A DNA stretch of 38,998 nt, from contig JACQTO010000005.1 of NCBI GenBank assembly GCA_016210745.1, positions 1-38,998 on the forward strand, in the 5' to 3' direction. The translations under genes and the position numbers were made by a program. The notes beneath the pieces are model-generated. The model did not search any database. It saw only the letters and a list, made by a program, of their open reading frames with translations, and had not been told where the DNA came from. This document shows positions 1-9,561 of this stretch, one piece after another; position 1 is the first letter of the stretch, and each line of letters starts with the position of its first letter. This stretch comes from Betaproteobacteria bacterium. GTDB taxonomy: Bacteria > Pseudomonadota > Gammaproteobacteria > Burkholderiales > SG8-39.

Positions 1-715
1 CGCTCGTTCTGCACGCGCAGCATCACGATCACGTCGCAGTCGCGCAGGCCCGCGTCGATGTCGTGGAAGACTCGCACGCCGAGCTGCTCCACGCCTGTGG
101 GCAGAAGCGTCTTCGGCCCTATGACACGCACGTCGGGCGCACCCAGCGTGGTGAGCGCGTGGATGAGCGAGCGTGCCACGCGCGAATGCAGCACATCGCC
201 GACGATGGCCACCGACAAACGCGAGAAATCGCGCTTGTAGTGGCGGATGGTGTAGGTGTCGAGCAGCCCTTGAGTCGGGTGCGCATGGCGCCCATCGCCG
301 GCATTGATCACGTGACCGCGCGAGCCGATGTGGCGCGCGATTAGGTGCGCTGCGCCCGATTGCGCGTGTCGCACCACGAACATGTCGGCATGCATCGCCG
401 AAAGGTTGTCGACGGTATCGAGCAGCGTTTCGCCCTTGGTCTGCGAAGAGGTCGCGATGTTCAGGTTGATCACATCGGCCGAGAGGCGCTTGGCCGCGAT
501 CTCGAAGGTGGTGCGGGTGCGCGTGGAGGCCTCGAAGAACAGGTTGAATACGCTCTTTCCGCGCAGCAAAGGCACTTTCTTCACCTCGCGGTCGGTAACA
601 CCGATAAACGAGGCGGCGGTATCGAGGATATGGGTGAGGACTTCGCGCGGCAGCCCCTCGATGGTGAGCAGGTGCCGCAGCACGCCCTTTTCGTCCAACT
701 GCGGATTGCGGTTCA

Positions 716-716
<1 letters not shown>
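1..716 (-). CDS. pyrB: Aspartate carbamoyltransferase catalytic chain (partial, C-terminus beyond left edge)
   Basis: Catalyses carbamoyl phosphate + L-aspartate to N-carbamoyl-L-aspartate, the first committed step of pyrimidine synthesis, in the cytosol. The 238 visible codons start [16 protein letters not shown]. The carbamoyl-phosphate loop FFEASTRTR lies at about residues 60-68, followed by the [12 protein letters not shown] loop carrying the active-site lysine, the [11 protein letters not shown] segment and the [12 protein letters not shown] motif with its active-site histidine. The reading frame leaves the window at MLRVQNER, so roughly the last quarter of the usual ~310-residue chain is missing. 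The ATG overlaps the pyrR stop by one base (TGATG), so translation is probably coupled. It is the last visible gene of the pilG-to-pyrB run. The family assignment is firm. Confidence 0.97.
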
Positions 717-1220
<504 letters not shown>

Positions 1221-1237
<17 letters not shown>

Positions 1238-1718
1238 GTTGCTCGTCCAGGTAACTTTGCAGGATGATCTGCGCCGCCTCCGCGTGCACCAGATCCTTGT
1301 ACTTTCGACCGCCGCGCGCGCCTTCACGCAGCCGCGCTTCGGCCGCGACCGAGCTCAGGCGCTCGTCGGCAAGATCGACCGGCAGGCAGAAGCGTGCGGC
1401 AAGCTGGCGTGCGAAGCGGCGGGCGCGCCTAGTCATCTCGTTTTCGGCTCCCTCCAGCGTGACAGGCAGTCCCACGACCAGTTTTCCCGGGTTCCACTCG
1501 CGTACCAGCGCTTCGATCTTCTCCATGCGCGCCGCGCCGCTCGCAGCGCCCACCAGCCCGAGCGGACTGGCCGTGCCTGTTTCGGTGTTGCCCACCGCCA
1601 CACCGATTTTGCTTGCGCCGAAGTCGAAAGCGAGAATTGTAACTGCGCGAGGGGCGAGGAGTGAGGAGTAAGGAGTAACCCCGCCAACGGCAGTCCGTTT
1701 CAACTCCTCACTCCTCAC
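1221..1718 (-). CDS. ruvX: RuvX/YqgF Holliday-junction resolvase-like nuclease (start uncertain)
   Basis: YqgF/RuvX family, RNase H-like fold, implicated in Holliday-junction resolution and pre-16S rRNA 5' maturation. Visible motifs are ILAFDFGASKIGVAVGN (beta-strand with acidic residue), VVGLPVTLEG, LADERLSSVAAE and the C-terminal HAEAAQIILQSYL. From the conserved ILAFDFG the protein is about 138 residues, the usual length. No ATG, GTG or TTG lies just before that core: the only in-frame candidates are GTG 1718 and TTG 1703, both inside an inverted repeat that adds about 27 residues at the N-terminus; a rare ATT at 1637 would give a core-only protein. The repeat's GAGG/GGAG runs could act as Shine-Dalgarno sequence. 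Function is fairly sure, the start is not. Confidence 0.88.
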
Positions 1719-1730
1719 TCCTCGCCCCTC
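1649..1730. repeat. Long inverted repeat between yqgE and ruvX
   Basis: Arms at 1649-1676 and 1703-1730 match at 27 of 28 positions around a 26-base loop, which itself can form a small hairpin (AACGG/CCGTT, 1686-1699). The single mismatch becomes a G-U pair in the minus-strand transcript, so the yqgE-ruvX mRNA could form a continuous 28-bp stem. The arms consist of GAGGAGT-like units. It looks like a dispersed intergenic repeat that landed at the ruvX start: it ends about four codons before the conserved RuvX core. No second copy is visible in this window. Confidence 0.85.
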
Positions 1731-1737
1731 AGGTTCC

Positions 1738-2298
1738 TCACGCGTGTCCCGCCTCGTCGGAGAGTGTGGCGTAATTCACGCCGAGCAATCGCATTGCCGC
1801 GGGCAACCGCTGCTCGGCCGGCAGGTCAAAAATGATGGCGTCCTGGGCTTCCACGGTGAGCCATGCATTCTGCTTGATTTCGCTTTCCAGCTGTCCGGCT
1901 GCCCAACCCGAGTAACCGAGCGTGACCAACATCTTGGCGGGTCCGGTCCCGTTTCCGACGGCCTCGAGAATATCCTTGGAGGTCGTGAGTCCGACCTTGT
2001 CCCTGACCGATAGCGTTGATTGCCATTGCCCCAGCGGCTGATGCAGCACGAAACCGCGCTCGGTCTGGACCGGCCCGCCGAAATACACCGGTTTGCTCCC
2101 GGGACCATCCGAGGAAAGCGCCATGTCCAGGCGCTCGAACAGCGCGCCCAGCGTCATGTCGATCGGGCGATTGACGACGATTCCAAGCGCCCCTTGCTCG
2201 TTGTGCTCGCAGATATAGGTGAGCGTGCGCGAGAAATAGGGATCGGCCATGTTGGGCATGGCGATTAGAAAGTGATGAGTCAGGTCGACTTGGGCCAT
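1738..2298 (-). CDS. yqgE: YqgE/AlgH family protein (UPF0301/DUF179)
   Basis: A 186-residue cytosolic protein of unknown biochemical function. It begins [17 protein letters not shown], with the family motifs [43 protein letters not shown] and [15 protein letters not shown]. The related AlgH of Pseudomonas was originally linked to alginate regulation, but the role is unproven. ATG 2298 gives the family length and is the only start that begins at the conserved N-terminus; the open frame upstream is unlike any family member. It lies 176 bp downstream of the truncated pilL and directly upstream of the repeat and ruvX, the usual yqgE-ruvX pairing. A possible own promoter precedes it. Confidence 0.93.
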   Translation of the reverse strand: MAQVDLTHHFLIAMPNMADPYFSRTLTYICEHNEQGALGIVVNRPIDMTLGALFERLDMALSSDGPGSKPVYFGGPVQTERGFVLHQPLGQWQSTLSVRDKVGLTTSKDILEAVGNGTGPAKMLVTLGYSGWAAGQLESEIKQNAWLTVEAQDAIIFDLPAEQRLPAAMRLLGVNYATLSDEAGHA

Positions 2299-2315
2299 GG
2301 GGGCACCCTGGCGAC

Positions 2316-2344
2316 ATTGTAATCCGTGCGCTGCCGCGACACCA
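2316..2344 (-). promoter_or_regulatory. Candidate sigma-70-type promoter for yqgE
   Basis: On the minus strand TACAAT (2316-2321) is a 5/6 match to the -10 box. The hexamer 17 bp upstream, TGGTGT (2339-2344), is a poor -35. A start near 2309 would leave a leader of about 10 bases before the yqgE ATG. Suggestive only; yqgE may instead be read through from pilG-pilL. Confidence 0.25.
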
Positions 2345-2474
2345 TGGCGTAGTCGAATCGGGTCGGAAAGGCCGGCCCGGCCTGCCGCAGCCGAGGCGCC
2401 CGGGTTCTGGCCAGGCAAGCCGGTGCGAGGAAGAAGTCCAATCCGGAGCTGTCCTTGCGTGCGCGCGTCGGACC

Positions 2475-5400
2475 TCACCGCGGATCGTGGTTCAGTTGCG
2501 CCTGCACCGCCAGGACTGCGTCGATTCGCTGGAGCGCGTCGATCAGATTTTGATCTGCGGCCTGCAAGTCGGCAATCGATTCGGCCATCAGGCGCGAGAG
2601 TTCCTGCAAGCGCGTGAAACGATCGCGCACCAGCGGATCGGACTCCTCGCCCTGCCCCACCGCCTGCGCGTCCTTCGAACGCGAGTGCATCTGCGATTCG
2701 GCCTGAATCTCGATTTCGCGCAGCCGGGCGTGCAAGCGCACCGCGTTGCAGCTCAGTTCCTGCGTGCCCGCCCTGAGGGCGCGCATTTCGCCGTCGATCC
2801 GGCTGCTTGCGATCGCGCCTTCGCCGGTCTCGTTGACCCGTCGGTCCACGGCATCGGTTCGCACTTCAAGCGCAGCCGGCGGCGCCGGGGCAGGCTCGAG
2901 GGGGGATCCGATCCGGCCGAGCAAATCGGTCAGATCGGCCCGCGGCGTGGGTCGTCGCAGCGTCTCGATGGTGTTCACCGTCTCACCCAGCGCATCGATG
3001 GTCTGCACAATCAGCGACTCCTCGGACTCCGACAGCGCCGTCGCCCCCAGCGCCTGCAGCGCGCGCTCCAGCGCTCGGCCCAGCTCCCGGGCCGCCTCCG
3101 CGCCGACCGTGGCGCATATTTCGGCCAGCTCGTGCGTGGCGCGCATCATCGCGTCGGTGATGACACCGTGCGTGAGCAGAATTTCGCGCTCTGCTGCGAG
3201 GGTCGCAAGGAGGCCTTTGGCCGCTTTGGAGAAAGCCTGAAACACCGTGCGCGCGACCTGATGCTCGCCGATCACGACAAACTCCGACTCGGGTGGAAGC
3301 GCTTGCTCGCCCGCCGTCTCAACCGCCGTCACCCGGTCTGGCGCAACCAGTATCGTCCCGGCGGCGGTGCGCTCCGCCTGTTCGATGAGCTCGCGCCCGT
3401 CGGTGGCGGCGACGCCGGACTTGAGCCGCGCGACGTTCTCGCAAAAATACTCGCGCGCCGCGTCGATCAGGCGCAGGAGGTCGCCGGTCACGGCGCGCCG
3501 CTCCTCCAGCCACAGATTCAGCGTCTTCTCGGCCGCCCAAACGGCCTCGCCCAGGCGCGTCAATCCCACCGTGAGGCTGCCGCCTCTGAGCGTATGGAAT
3601 CCGCGGCGGATGACAGTGAGCGCTTCCCGGTCGTCGGGATTCGCAGCCATGGTTTCGAGATGGCAGCGGATCGTCGCCAGCACTTCATCGGCCTCTTCAA
3701 GGTAGACGGCGAGCAGCTCGGCTTCGATCGCCTCCGTGCCGGCGTCGATGAGCTTGGCAGTCCGCGCCGAGGGCCCCTGCACCGCGCCGGCGGGTGCTAT
3801 TTTCTCGATCGCCTCGGCAATCGCCGGCGCGAGCGACGAGGCTTGCTCGTCCTCGAGTGCGCGCAGCGCCTGCTGCGCTTTGCTTTCGAGCGCCGCATCG
3901 GCGATCAACCCCGCGCTCTTACGGATAGCGGCAAGGTTCTTCTGCAATTCGCTCTTGAGCGAGATGTCGGCCGGGGTCCTCTTCCACTGGTCGTAGAGCT
4001 TCTCGGTTTCGCGCCTTTGCTGCTGCACCTCGGCTTCGACCGTCATCGCCTGTTCGTTCGCGGCCGCCTTCTCCAGACCGCTCGTGGCGATCGGCCGCAT
4101 CGTCTCGTCGAAGTCGGCCTCGCCCCACGCAAGGGATTCGATGTAGAAACCCAGACCCGAGAGTATTTGAGCGATACGCTCGAACTCGTCTTGACGCGGC
4201 GAATACGAGGGTTGCGCAACATGCCGGATCTGAGCATCGCAGTCCTCGAGCGCATCGCGGGCGCGCGCCTCTCCGAGCATTTGCAGGGCGCCTTTCAGCT
4301 GATTCAGGGGGCGTTCAAGCGCCTCGAGATCGGTGCGCCGAGAGCCATCGCGAAAGAACGCATCGAGCACTTGCTCGATGCGCCCCAGGTTCGCCCGCAT
4401 CTCAGCGACCAGCTGGTCGGTGACCAGTCGCTCCTGCGCCGTGCGCGACATTTCGTCGAGCAGCGGAATCGGCGGCGCGGTCCTGAGCAAGTTGCCCTGG
4501 ACGCATGCCTGTATGCGTCCGCACACAAATCGCGACTGTTCGGCGAATTCGGCCCCAAGGACCGCCAGATTGCCAATTGCTTTCTCCAGCAGCAGCAGCG
4601 CAGTGGTTACCTCCAGCGAAATAGCCTCGCTCATGCTCCTGGGATTCGAGGCAAGCCAGTTCGCAAGCCGCGCGATCTCACGCGTAAGCGCCGTCAGATC
4701 GGCGTTGCCAAGCGCCGCACTCGCGTCCCTGAGCGCCGTTGCGGCGGTCTGGAATGCGGGCAGGCTCTGTGCATTGCCGGAGGCAAACTGGTTCCAATTG
4801 GCCTTTGCCTCATCGAGCGCCTCGCGCGCAGTTTTCGGCGCCGCCGGACCGGCCGCGGGCATGGCGGCGGCGCTTGCCTTTTCCGGCAGCGTCTGCCGAA
4901 GCGCGCAGGTTTCCTGCACCAAGCGCAGATGCTCGCTCTCGGGGCGCGCGAGCGCGACGCAGTACAGCACCTCGCGCAGCAAGCGCCCGGCGATATTTTG
5001 CAGCCCCTCCTGGCGGCGCCGGATCTGCTGCTCTATGCGGCTGCACATGCGCTTCGAATCGACCTCGGGGGGAAGCGCATTGCGCTCGAGCGCGTCGAAG
5101 AATGCAAGCGCTGCCCACCAGAAAGCGCGCTGCCCCATGGTCCCCTGCGCAGCTTCGATCGCTTCGACCGCGGCGCGCATTTCCCCCGCACCGAGGGAAT
5201 CCTGGCGTAACCATTGCACCATCCCGCGCTGGAAGCGGGCGCGTTGATCGTGGAAATAACGCGCTTCGTCCTCCGCGCCGAGCACGACCGGGCTCCCGTC
5301 GCGATCCGGAGGGCGAAAGGAGACATCGGGAAAATAGAGATCAACCGGGTCGGCCGCGCCGTTTCCCCGCGCCTGGACCAGTTCGCTGTAAATCGGATAC

Positions 5401-5744
5401 AGCCGGAGCGGCCGATTGTCCGAGCCCGAGGCGAGGGCATCCAGATAAGCGCCTAGCGCTTCGAAGGCGCGCGCGGCGAGCGCAACTATTTCCCGCGTGC
5501 GCCCGAGCGCGTCGTGCTCCATGTCTGCGAGCAGCGCCTCGAGTTCTTGCGCTACGCGCGCCAGGCCGTCCAGGCCGACGATGGAAAGGGCGCCATGCAC
5601 CTGATGCAGCTGCGCCCGGGCAAGTCCAATATTGGCGCCCTGGCCGCTCTCGGCAGCGTAAGCGCGCAGCGCCGACAGCGCGCGCCCCATCGACCTATCG
5701 ATCTCGCTCTTCACCCAGGAGAGCGGCCCGATGCTTGCGTTCAT
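2475..5744 (-). CDS. PilL/ChpA-type multi-Hpt protein lacking the kinase core (truncated)
   Basis: A 1089-residue protein matching the N-terminal part of PilL/ChpA, the CheA-like hybrid kinase of the type IV pilus (Pil-Chp) system. The first Hpt/FimL-like segment has [15 protein letters not shown] (His50). A central helical region follows, then a clear Hpt with [13 protein letters not shown] (His717) and [10 protein letters not shown], and another Hpt-like block around THELAEI (His871). The last 100 residues ([39 protein letters not shown]) match the helical dimerisation region. The frame stops at QAQLNHDPR, just where family members continue into the IRxVPF helix, the HATPase, CheW and receiver domains; all are absent. 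No remnant is visible in the 176 bp downstream. Its ATG overlaps the pilG stop (ATGA). It may act as a kinase-less scaffold or phosphate carrier, or be decaying. Confidence 0.85.
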   Translation of the reverse strand: MNASIGPLSWVKSEIDRSMGRALSALRAYAAESGQGANIGLARAQLHQVHGALSIVGLDGLARVAQELEALLADMEHDALGRTREIVALAARAFEALGAYLDALASGSDNRPLRLYPIYSELVQARGNGAADPVDLYFPDVSFRPPDRDGSPVVLGAEDEARYFHDQRARFQRGMVQWLRQDSLGAGEMRAAVEAIEAAQGTMGQRAFWWAALAFFDALERNALPPEVDSKRMCSRIEQQIRRRQEGLQNIAGRLLREVLYCVALARPESEHLRLVQETCALRQTLPEKASAAAMPAAGPAAPKTAREALDEAKANWNQFASGNAQSLPAFQTAATALRDASAALGNADLTALTREIARLANWLASNPRSMSEAISLEVTTALLLLEKAIGNLAVLGAEFAEQSRFVCGRIQACVQGNLLRTAPPIPLLDEMSRTAQERLVTDQLVAEMRANLGRIEQVLDAFFRDGSRRTDLEALERPLNQLKGALQMLGEARARDALEDCDAQIRHVAQPSYSPRQDEFERIAQILSGLGFYIESLAWGEADFDETMRPIATSGLEKAAANEQAMTVEAEVQQQRRETEKLYDQWKRTPADISLKSELQKNLAAIRKSAGLIADAALESKAQQALRALEDEQASSLAPAIAEAIEKIAPAGAVQGPSARTAKLIDAGTEAIEAELLAVYLEEADEVLATIRCHLETMAANPDDREALTVIRRGFHTLRGGSLTVGLTRLGEAVWAAEKTLNLWLEERRAVTGDLLRLIDAAREYFCENVARLKSGVAATDGRELIEQAERTAAGTILVAPDRVTAVETAGEQALPPESEFVVIGEHQVARTVFQAFSKAAKGLLATLAAEREILLTHGVITDAMMRATHELAEICATVGAEAARELGRALERALQALGATALSESEESLIVQTIDALGETVNTIETLRRPTPRADLTDLLGRIGSPLEPAPAPPAALEVRTDAVDRRVNETGEGAIASSRIDGEMRALRAGTQELSCNAVRLHARLREIEIQAESQMHSRSKDAQAVGQGEESDPLVRDRFTRLQELSRLMAESIADLQAADQNLIDALQRIDAVLAVQAQLNHDPR

Positions 5745-6157
5745 GCGAGCGGACCCGATGCTTGCCGCGGCGCATGCGCAGCGGCGGCCGCTAGCAAGCT
5801 CTCCTTGGTGAACGGCTTGGCGAGGAATTCGTCGGACCCGACCATGCGGCTGCGCGCGCGGTCAAACAGCCCGTCGTTCGACGAAAGCATGATCACCGGC
5901 GTATGAGCTAAACCAGGGTTCTTCTTGATCAGCGCGCAGGTCTGATAGCCGTCCAGCCGCGGCATCACGATGTCGACGAAAATGACATCCGGCTGGCAGT
6001 CGGCGATCTTCGCCAGGGCGTCAAAGCCGTCCTCGGCAAGAATCACCTTGCAACCGGCTTGCGCCAGAAAAATCTCCGCGCTGCGACGGATGGTATCCGA
6101 ATCGTCGATTACCATCACTTTGAGCCCGGCGATCCTGTTCGTGTTCGTGTCCGCCAA
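5741..6157 (-). CDS. pilG: PilG-type response regulator of the type IV pilus (Pil-Chp) system
   Basis: A stand-alone CheY-like receiver of 138 residues. The phospho-acceptor site is complete: acidic pair Asp18-Asp19 (VIDDSDTIRRSAE), acceptor Asp62 (VIFVDIVMPRLDGYQTC), Ser92 (MLSSNDGLFDRAR) and Lys114 (FLAKPF). The pattern GFDALAKIADCQPD and MVGSDEFLAKPF identify PilG rather than PilH or CheY. In Pseudomonas PilG promotes pilus extension and cAMP signalling with FimL. The start is TTG 6157, with a GGGGGA run 7-12 bases upstream. The stop overlaps the pilL-like ATG by four bases. The pilH, pilI and pilJ genes that normally separate pilG from pilL are missing here. Confidence 0.92.
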   Translation of the reverse strand: MADTNTNRIAGLKVMVIDDSDTIRRSAEIFLAQAGCKVILAEDGFDALAKIADCQPDVIFVDIVMPRLDGYQTCALIKKNPGLAHTPVIMLSSNDGLFDRARSRMVGSDEFLAKPFTKESLLAAAAAHAPRQASGPLA

Positions 6158-6284
6158 GGTTTTTCCCCCTGTGCGCCTGCAGGGGCTCCGATGCTGATTT
6201 CGCCTGCCAGGGCCCGCTCCGGCCCCCGGGGACGTGCGCGCGGTATGACCGCGGGGCCGCCCGGCCCTCGCGCATATCTCCCGG

Positions 6285-6467
6285 TTAGACCTCGACCATC
6301 TCGAAGTCCTCTTTTCTCGCGCCGCATTCCGGACAAACCCAATTCATCGGCAGGTCCTCCCAGCGCGTGCCCGGAGCGATCCCTTCGCTCGGTAATCCGA
6401 CTTTCTCATCGTAGATAAATCCGCAGATCAGGCACATCCAGACCTTATAGGTAACGGTTTCAGTCAT
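6285..6467 (-). CDS. Rubredoxin
   Basis: A 60-residue iron carrier with two Cys-x2-Cys knuckles, [11 protein letters not shown] and [14 protein letters not shown], which bind one Fe(S-Cys)4 centre for one-electron transfer in the cytosol. The intervening [12 protein letters not shown] is the standard rubredoxin hinge. The start ATG 6467 ([10 protein letters not shown]) gives the normal length; the upstream extension of the frame runs into the thiD leader and is not conserved. It is divergent from thiD and lies upstream of pilG, a placement common in betaproteobacteria. Its partner reductase is not in the window. Confidence 0.96.
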   Translation of the reverse strand: MTETVTYKVWMCLICGFIYDEKVGLPSEGIAPGTRWEDLPMNWVCPECGARKEDFEMVEV

Positions 6468-6555
6468 GCTGGCAGGATGGGTTAGAATGGGCCAACACAT
6501 CTTACCCCGTTGCCCGGCACGCCGCCACCGAAAGTGTAGGGGCAACAACGACTTA

Positions 6556-7392
6556 ATGGCTCATTCCCCCGCGGCCGCGCCCGCGCTGGTGCTCGCGTTT
6601 TCCGGCGCCGATCCAACCGGCGGCGCCGGCATCCAGGCCGATTTGCTGACCCTGTCGTCGCTGGGTTGCCACCCGCTGTCGGTGATCACGGCCATCACGG
6701 TACAGGACACCGCCGGCGTGCAAGGTATTTTGGCGATCGATCCGGATTGGGTTGTCGACCAGGCGCGCGTGATCCTCGAGGATATGCCGGTGGCGGCATT
6801 CAAGATCGGCATGCTCGGCAGTCTCGAGAACATCACCGCAATCGCCGAGGTCGTATGCGATTATCCGGACGTACCGCTCGTTCTCGATCCGGTGCTCGCA
6901 TCTGGGCGCGGCGACGAGATGACCACCGAAGACATGATCGCGGCAATGTGCGACCTGCTGCTGCCGCAGACGACCCTACTTACACCCAACAGCGTCGAGG
7001 CGCGGCGCCTGGCGCGGGAGGAAGGCGAGGACTCGGACGATCTCGAATTGCCTGAATGCGCGCGCCGGCTGCTCGGTCTTGGCTGTGAGTACGTGCTCAT
7101 CACCGGCACGCACGAAAACACCCCGCAGGTGATCAACACCCTCTACGGCCCCGAGAAAGTGGTGCGCTCGGATGCCTGGGAAAGGCTCCCCGGGAGCTAC
7201 CACGGCTCCGGCTGCACGCTGGCCGCGGCGATTGCCGCGACGCTCGCCAATGGTCTGGCGTTGCCCGAGGCGGTACGCGAGGCGCAGGAATACACCTGGC
7301 AAGCACTGGCTGCAGCGTCTCGTCCAGGAATGGGCCAGTACATACCGGACCGCTTCTTCTGGGCGCGCGAGACAGACACCAGCCAGCGATGA
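6556..7392 (+). CDS. thiD: Hydroxymethylpyrimidine kinase / HMP-phosphate kinase
   Basis: Phosphorylates hydroxymethylpyrimidine and its monophosphate to HMP-PP, the pyrimidine half of thiamine. 278 residues of the ribokinase fold: the substrate-binding [17 protein letters not shown] at about residues 14-30 and the anion-hole [16 protein letters not shown] near residues 216-231, where the catalytic Cys is 220. ATG 6556 (MAHSPAAAP) was chosen because residues before it are not family-like. The frame ends in ATGA shared with thiE, so the two are translationally coupled. No TPP riboswitch (CUGAGA element) is visible in the short leader, which carries only a weak 7-bp inverted repeat at 6509-6546. 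Confidence 0.95.
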   Translation: MAHSPAAAPALVLAFSGADPTGGAGIQADLLTLSSLGCHPLSVITAITVQDTAGVQGILAIDPDWVVDQARVILEDMPVAAFKIGMLGSLENITAIAEVVCDYPDVPLVLDPVLASGRGDEMTTEDMIAAMCDLLLPQTTLLTPNSVEARRLAREEGEDSDDLELPECARRLLGLGCEYVLITGTHENTPQVINTLYGPEKVVRSDAWERLPGSYHGSGCTLAAAIAATLANGLALPEAVREAQEYTWQALAAASRPGMGQYIPDRFFWARETDTSQR

Positions 7393-8063
7393 ATCCAATC
7401 GAACCGGCACCGCAGCAGCGAACGCGCACGGCCGCGCAAGATCGGATTCGAGGACTCTACGCGATTACGCCGGAGGAATCCGACAGCGCAGTGCTTGCGG
7501 CAAGAGTTCGGCGCGCGCTGAGCGGCGGCGCCCGCGTAGTGCAATATCGCAGCAAGCACCCGGAACGGGCTCTGCGCATCTCGCAGGCCGCGCTGCTTCT
7601 CGGCCTATGCCGCAGCGCCGGGGCCATGCTCATCGTCAACGACGATATCGATTGCGCCATCGAAATCGGCGCCGACGGCGCGCACATCGGCCGCGAGGAC
7701 GGAGACACGGCTGCCGCCAGAGCGCGGCTCGGTCCGGCATCGGTGCTCGGCGTATCCTGCTACAACCAACTCGATCTGGCGCTCGCGGCCGAGCAGGCCG
7801 GCGCCGATTACGTCGCATTCGGCAGCATGTTCGCCTCGGGAACCAAACCGGCTGCGGTACGTGCGCCGCTCGAGTTGATCACGAGGGCGCGCGCGCGCCT
7901 GCGCGTGCCGATTGTGGCCATCGGCGGCATCACCCCAGAGAACGCCGGATCGGTGGTTGCCGCAGGCGCCGATGCCGTTGCGGTGATCAGTGCAGTATTC
8001 GACGCCGATGATGTCGAGGCCGCGGCTGCGGCGTTCTCCCGGTTTTTCCCTGAGCCGGCATAG
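7389..8063 (+). CDS. thiE: Thiamine-phosphate synthase
   Basis: Joins HMP-PP and thiazole phosphate to give thiamine monophosphate. A 224-residue TIM-barrel protein with RGLYAITPE, VVQYRSKH, MLIVNDDID (pyrophosphate/Mg site), GAHIGREDGD, GVSCYNQ, YVAFGSMFASGTKP and the phosphate-binding VAIGGITPEN. The start overlaps the thiD stop by four bases (ATGA), and the pair supplies the coupling end of thiamine synthesis. About 20 residues precede the first conserved strand, slightly longer than many homologues. The downstream spacer to hemL holds a large hairpin. Confidence 0.95.
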   Translation: MNPIEPAPQQRTRTAAQDRIRGLYAITPEESDSAVLAARVRRALSGGARVVQYRSKHPERALRISQAALLLGLCRSAGAMLIVNDDIDCAIEIGADGAHIGREDGDTAAARARLGPASVLGVSCYNQLDLALAAEQAGADYVAFGSMFASGTKPAAVRAPLELITRARARLRVPIVAIGGITPENAGSVVAAGADAVAVISAVFDADDVEAAAAAFSRFFPEPA

Positions 8064-8084
8064 CCGGAACCAAGGAGGCTTATT

Positions 8085-8204
8085 TTGCCTTTTATCAATC
8101 TCGTGTTTTTGCACAGTTGCAATCTGCAACTGTGCAAAGACACGAGACCTATAGAAAGCCCAACTCTTCGGCAGAATCGTCAACGCTTAACCGTTAACTC
8201 GTAG
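8085..8204 (+). CDS. Candidate 39-residue leader/small ORF between thiE and hemL
   Basis: An AAGGAGG at 8072-8078, the strongest Shine-Dalgarno match I noticed in the window, stands six bases before a TTG that opens 39 codons (begins [12 protein letters not shown], ends LTVNS) and stops at TAG 8202, 17 bases before the hemL ATG. The large hairpin at 8099-8147 lies wholly inside the frame, over codons 5-21. I recognise no homologue or domain. It could be a regulatory leader peptide for hemL, a small protein, or chance. Composition is more AT-rich than the flanking genes. Confidence 0.25.
   Translation: MPFINLVFLHSCNLQLCKDTRPIESPTLRQNRQRLTVNS
8099..8147 (+). repeat. 22-bp hairpin in the thiE-hemL spacer
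   Basis: Arms 8099-8120 and 8126-8147 match at 21 of 22 positions with a five-base loop (AATCT). The one mismatch is a U-G pair in the plus-strand transcript, so the RNA can fold as one uninterrupted 22-bp stem. No U-run follows, so it is not a classical intrinsic terminator. It could be an attenuator, an RNase III or mRNA-stability element, or a REP-like repeat. The centre GTTGCAATCTGCAAC is also a near-palindromic DNA site. Confidence 0.85.
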
Positions 8205-8221
8205 GTGTCCAGAAGCCAATC

Positions 8222-9502
8222 ATGAACCCGAATAACGACATGCTTTTCACCCGGGCGCAGCAAACGATTCCCGGGGGCGTCAACTCGCCGGTACGCGCCT
8301 TCAAGTCAGTCGGCGGCACACCCCGGTTTTTCGTGCGCGGGCGCGGCAGCCGCGTCTGGGATGCGGAGGGCCGCGAGTTCATCGACTACATCGGCTCTTG
8401 GGGTCCGCTGATCGTCGGCCACGCGCATCCGGATGTAATCGCCGCTGTGCGCGAAGCCGCCGGCCGCGGATTGTCGTTCGGTGCCCCCACGCAAGCCGAA
8501 ATCGAAATGGCCGAACTTCTGTGCCGGCTCGTTCCGAGCATGGAACTGGTGCGCCTGGTGAGTTCTGGCACCGAGGCGACCATGAGCGCCCTGCGTCTGG
8601 CGCGCGGCTACACCGGACGATCGGCTATCATCAAGTTCGAGGGCTGTTACCACGGTCACGCCGACAGCCTGCTCGTAAAAGCGGGTTCCGGGGCGCTGAC
8701 GCTTGGCCAACCGAGTTCGGCGGGCGTCCCGGCCGAGACCGCCGCGCAAACCGTCGTGCTTGCCTACAACGACTGCGAGGCGCTGGAAGCGAACTTCCGC
8801 GCCAATGGCGACTCGATCGCTGCGGTCATCGTGGAACCGGTCGCAGGCAACATGAACCTCATTGCGCCGCGGCCCGAGTTTCTCGCCCTCATCCGCGAAC
8901 TGTGCACGCGCCACGGCGCGGTACTCATCTTCGACGAGGTGATGACGGGCTTTCGCGTCGCCCTGGGTGGCGCACAGGATTACTACCGCATCCGCCCCGA
9001 CCTGACCACGCTCGGCAAAGTGATCGGCGGGGGCATGCCCGTGGGAGCGTTCGGCGGCCGGCGCGACATCATGGAGCGCATCGCTCCGCTCGGGCCCGTC
9101 TATCAGGCCGGCACGCTCTCGGGCAACCCGGTCGCGGTGGCCGCCGGCCTTGCGACGCTGAAGCTGGTGCAAGCCGAGGGCTTTTACGACAGGCTCTCGA
9201 AGACCACGCGCGCGCTTGCCGAAGGCCTCGCGGGGGCGGCGAAAAAGCAAGGCGCTGCTTTCTCGGCGCAGTCGATCGGCGGCATGTTCGGCCTGTACGC
9301 CTGCGCAAGGGTGCCGGAAGATTATGCCGCCGTGATGAAAGCCGACCGCGAGAGCTTCAATCGCTTTTATCATCACATGCTGGCCAGCGGAATCTATCTG
9401 GCGCCTTCGGCCTACGAGGCAGGTTTCGTTTCCTCTGCGCACAGCGAAGCCGACATCGCCCAGACGCTGGCCGCTGCCGAGGCGGCATTTGCCGCGCCGT
9501 AG
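8222..9502 (+). CDS. hemL: Glutamate-1-semialdehyde 2,1-aminomutase
   Basis: PLP enzyme converting glutamate-1-semialdehyde to 5-aminolevulinate, the last C5-pathway step to tetrapyrroles. 426 residues, full family length: starts [27 protein letters not shown], with [29 protein letters not shown], the gating region [23 protein letters not shown], the cofactor aspartate in [12 protein letters not shown] and the Schiff-base lysine in [17 protein letters not shown] (Lys266). It follows thiE after a 158-bp spacer with a hairpin and possible leader ORF. It faces mgtE convergently, and the 59 bp between them show no clear terminator. No strong Shine-Dalgarno precedes the ATG. Confidence 0.97.
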   Translation: MNPNNDMLFTRAQQTIPGGVNSPVRAFKSVGGTPRFFVRGRGSRVWDAEGREFIDYIGSWGPLIVGHAHPDVIAAVREAAGRGLSFGAPTQAEIEMAELLCRLVPSMELVRLVSSGTEATMSALRLARGYTGRSAIIKFEGCYHGHADSLLVKAGSGALTLGQPSSAGVPAETAAQTVVLAYNDCEALEANFRANGDSIAAVIVEPVAGNMNLIAPRPEFLALIRELCTRHGAVLIFDEVMTGFRVALGGAQDYYRIRPDLTTLGKVIGGGMPVGAFGGRRDIMERIAPLGPVYQAGTLSGNPVAVAAGLATLKLVQAEGFYDRLSKTTRALAEGLAGAAKKQGAAFSAQSIGGMFGLYACARVPEDYAAVMKADRESFNRFYHHMLASGIYLAPSAYEAGFVSSAHSEADIAQTLAAAEAAFAAP

Positions 9503-9561
9503 TCCAGCGATTTCATTGCGGCGATCGACTCTGCGGCCCGCCGCCGCGAAGTGGTACAGCG

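Noticed and set aside
2487..5210. A 907-codon open frame on the plus strand.
   Set aside because: It is antisense to the pilL-like gene and its translation has no recognisable domain; such shadow frames are common in GC-rich coding DNA.
6509..6546. GTTGCCC/GGGCAAC inverted repeat before thiD, considered as a thiamine riboswitch.
   Set aside because: Only a 7-bp stem with a long loop and no conserved TPP-box bases; the leader is too short for the riboswitch.
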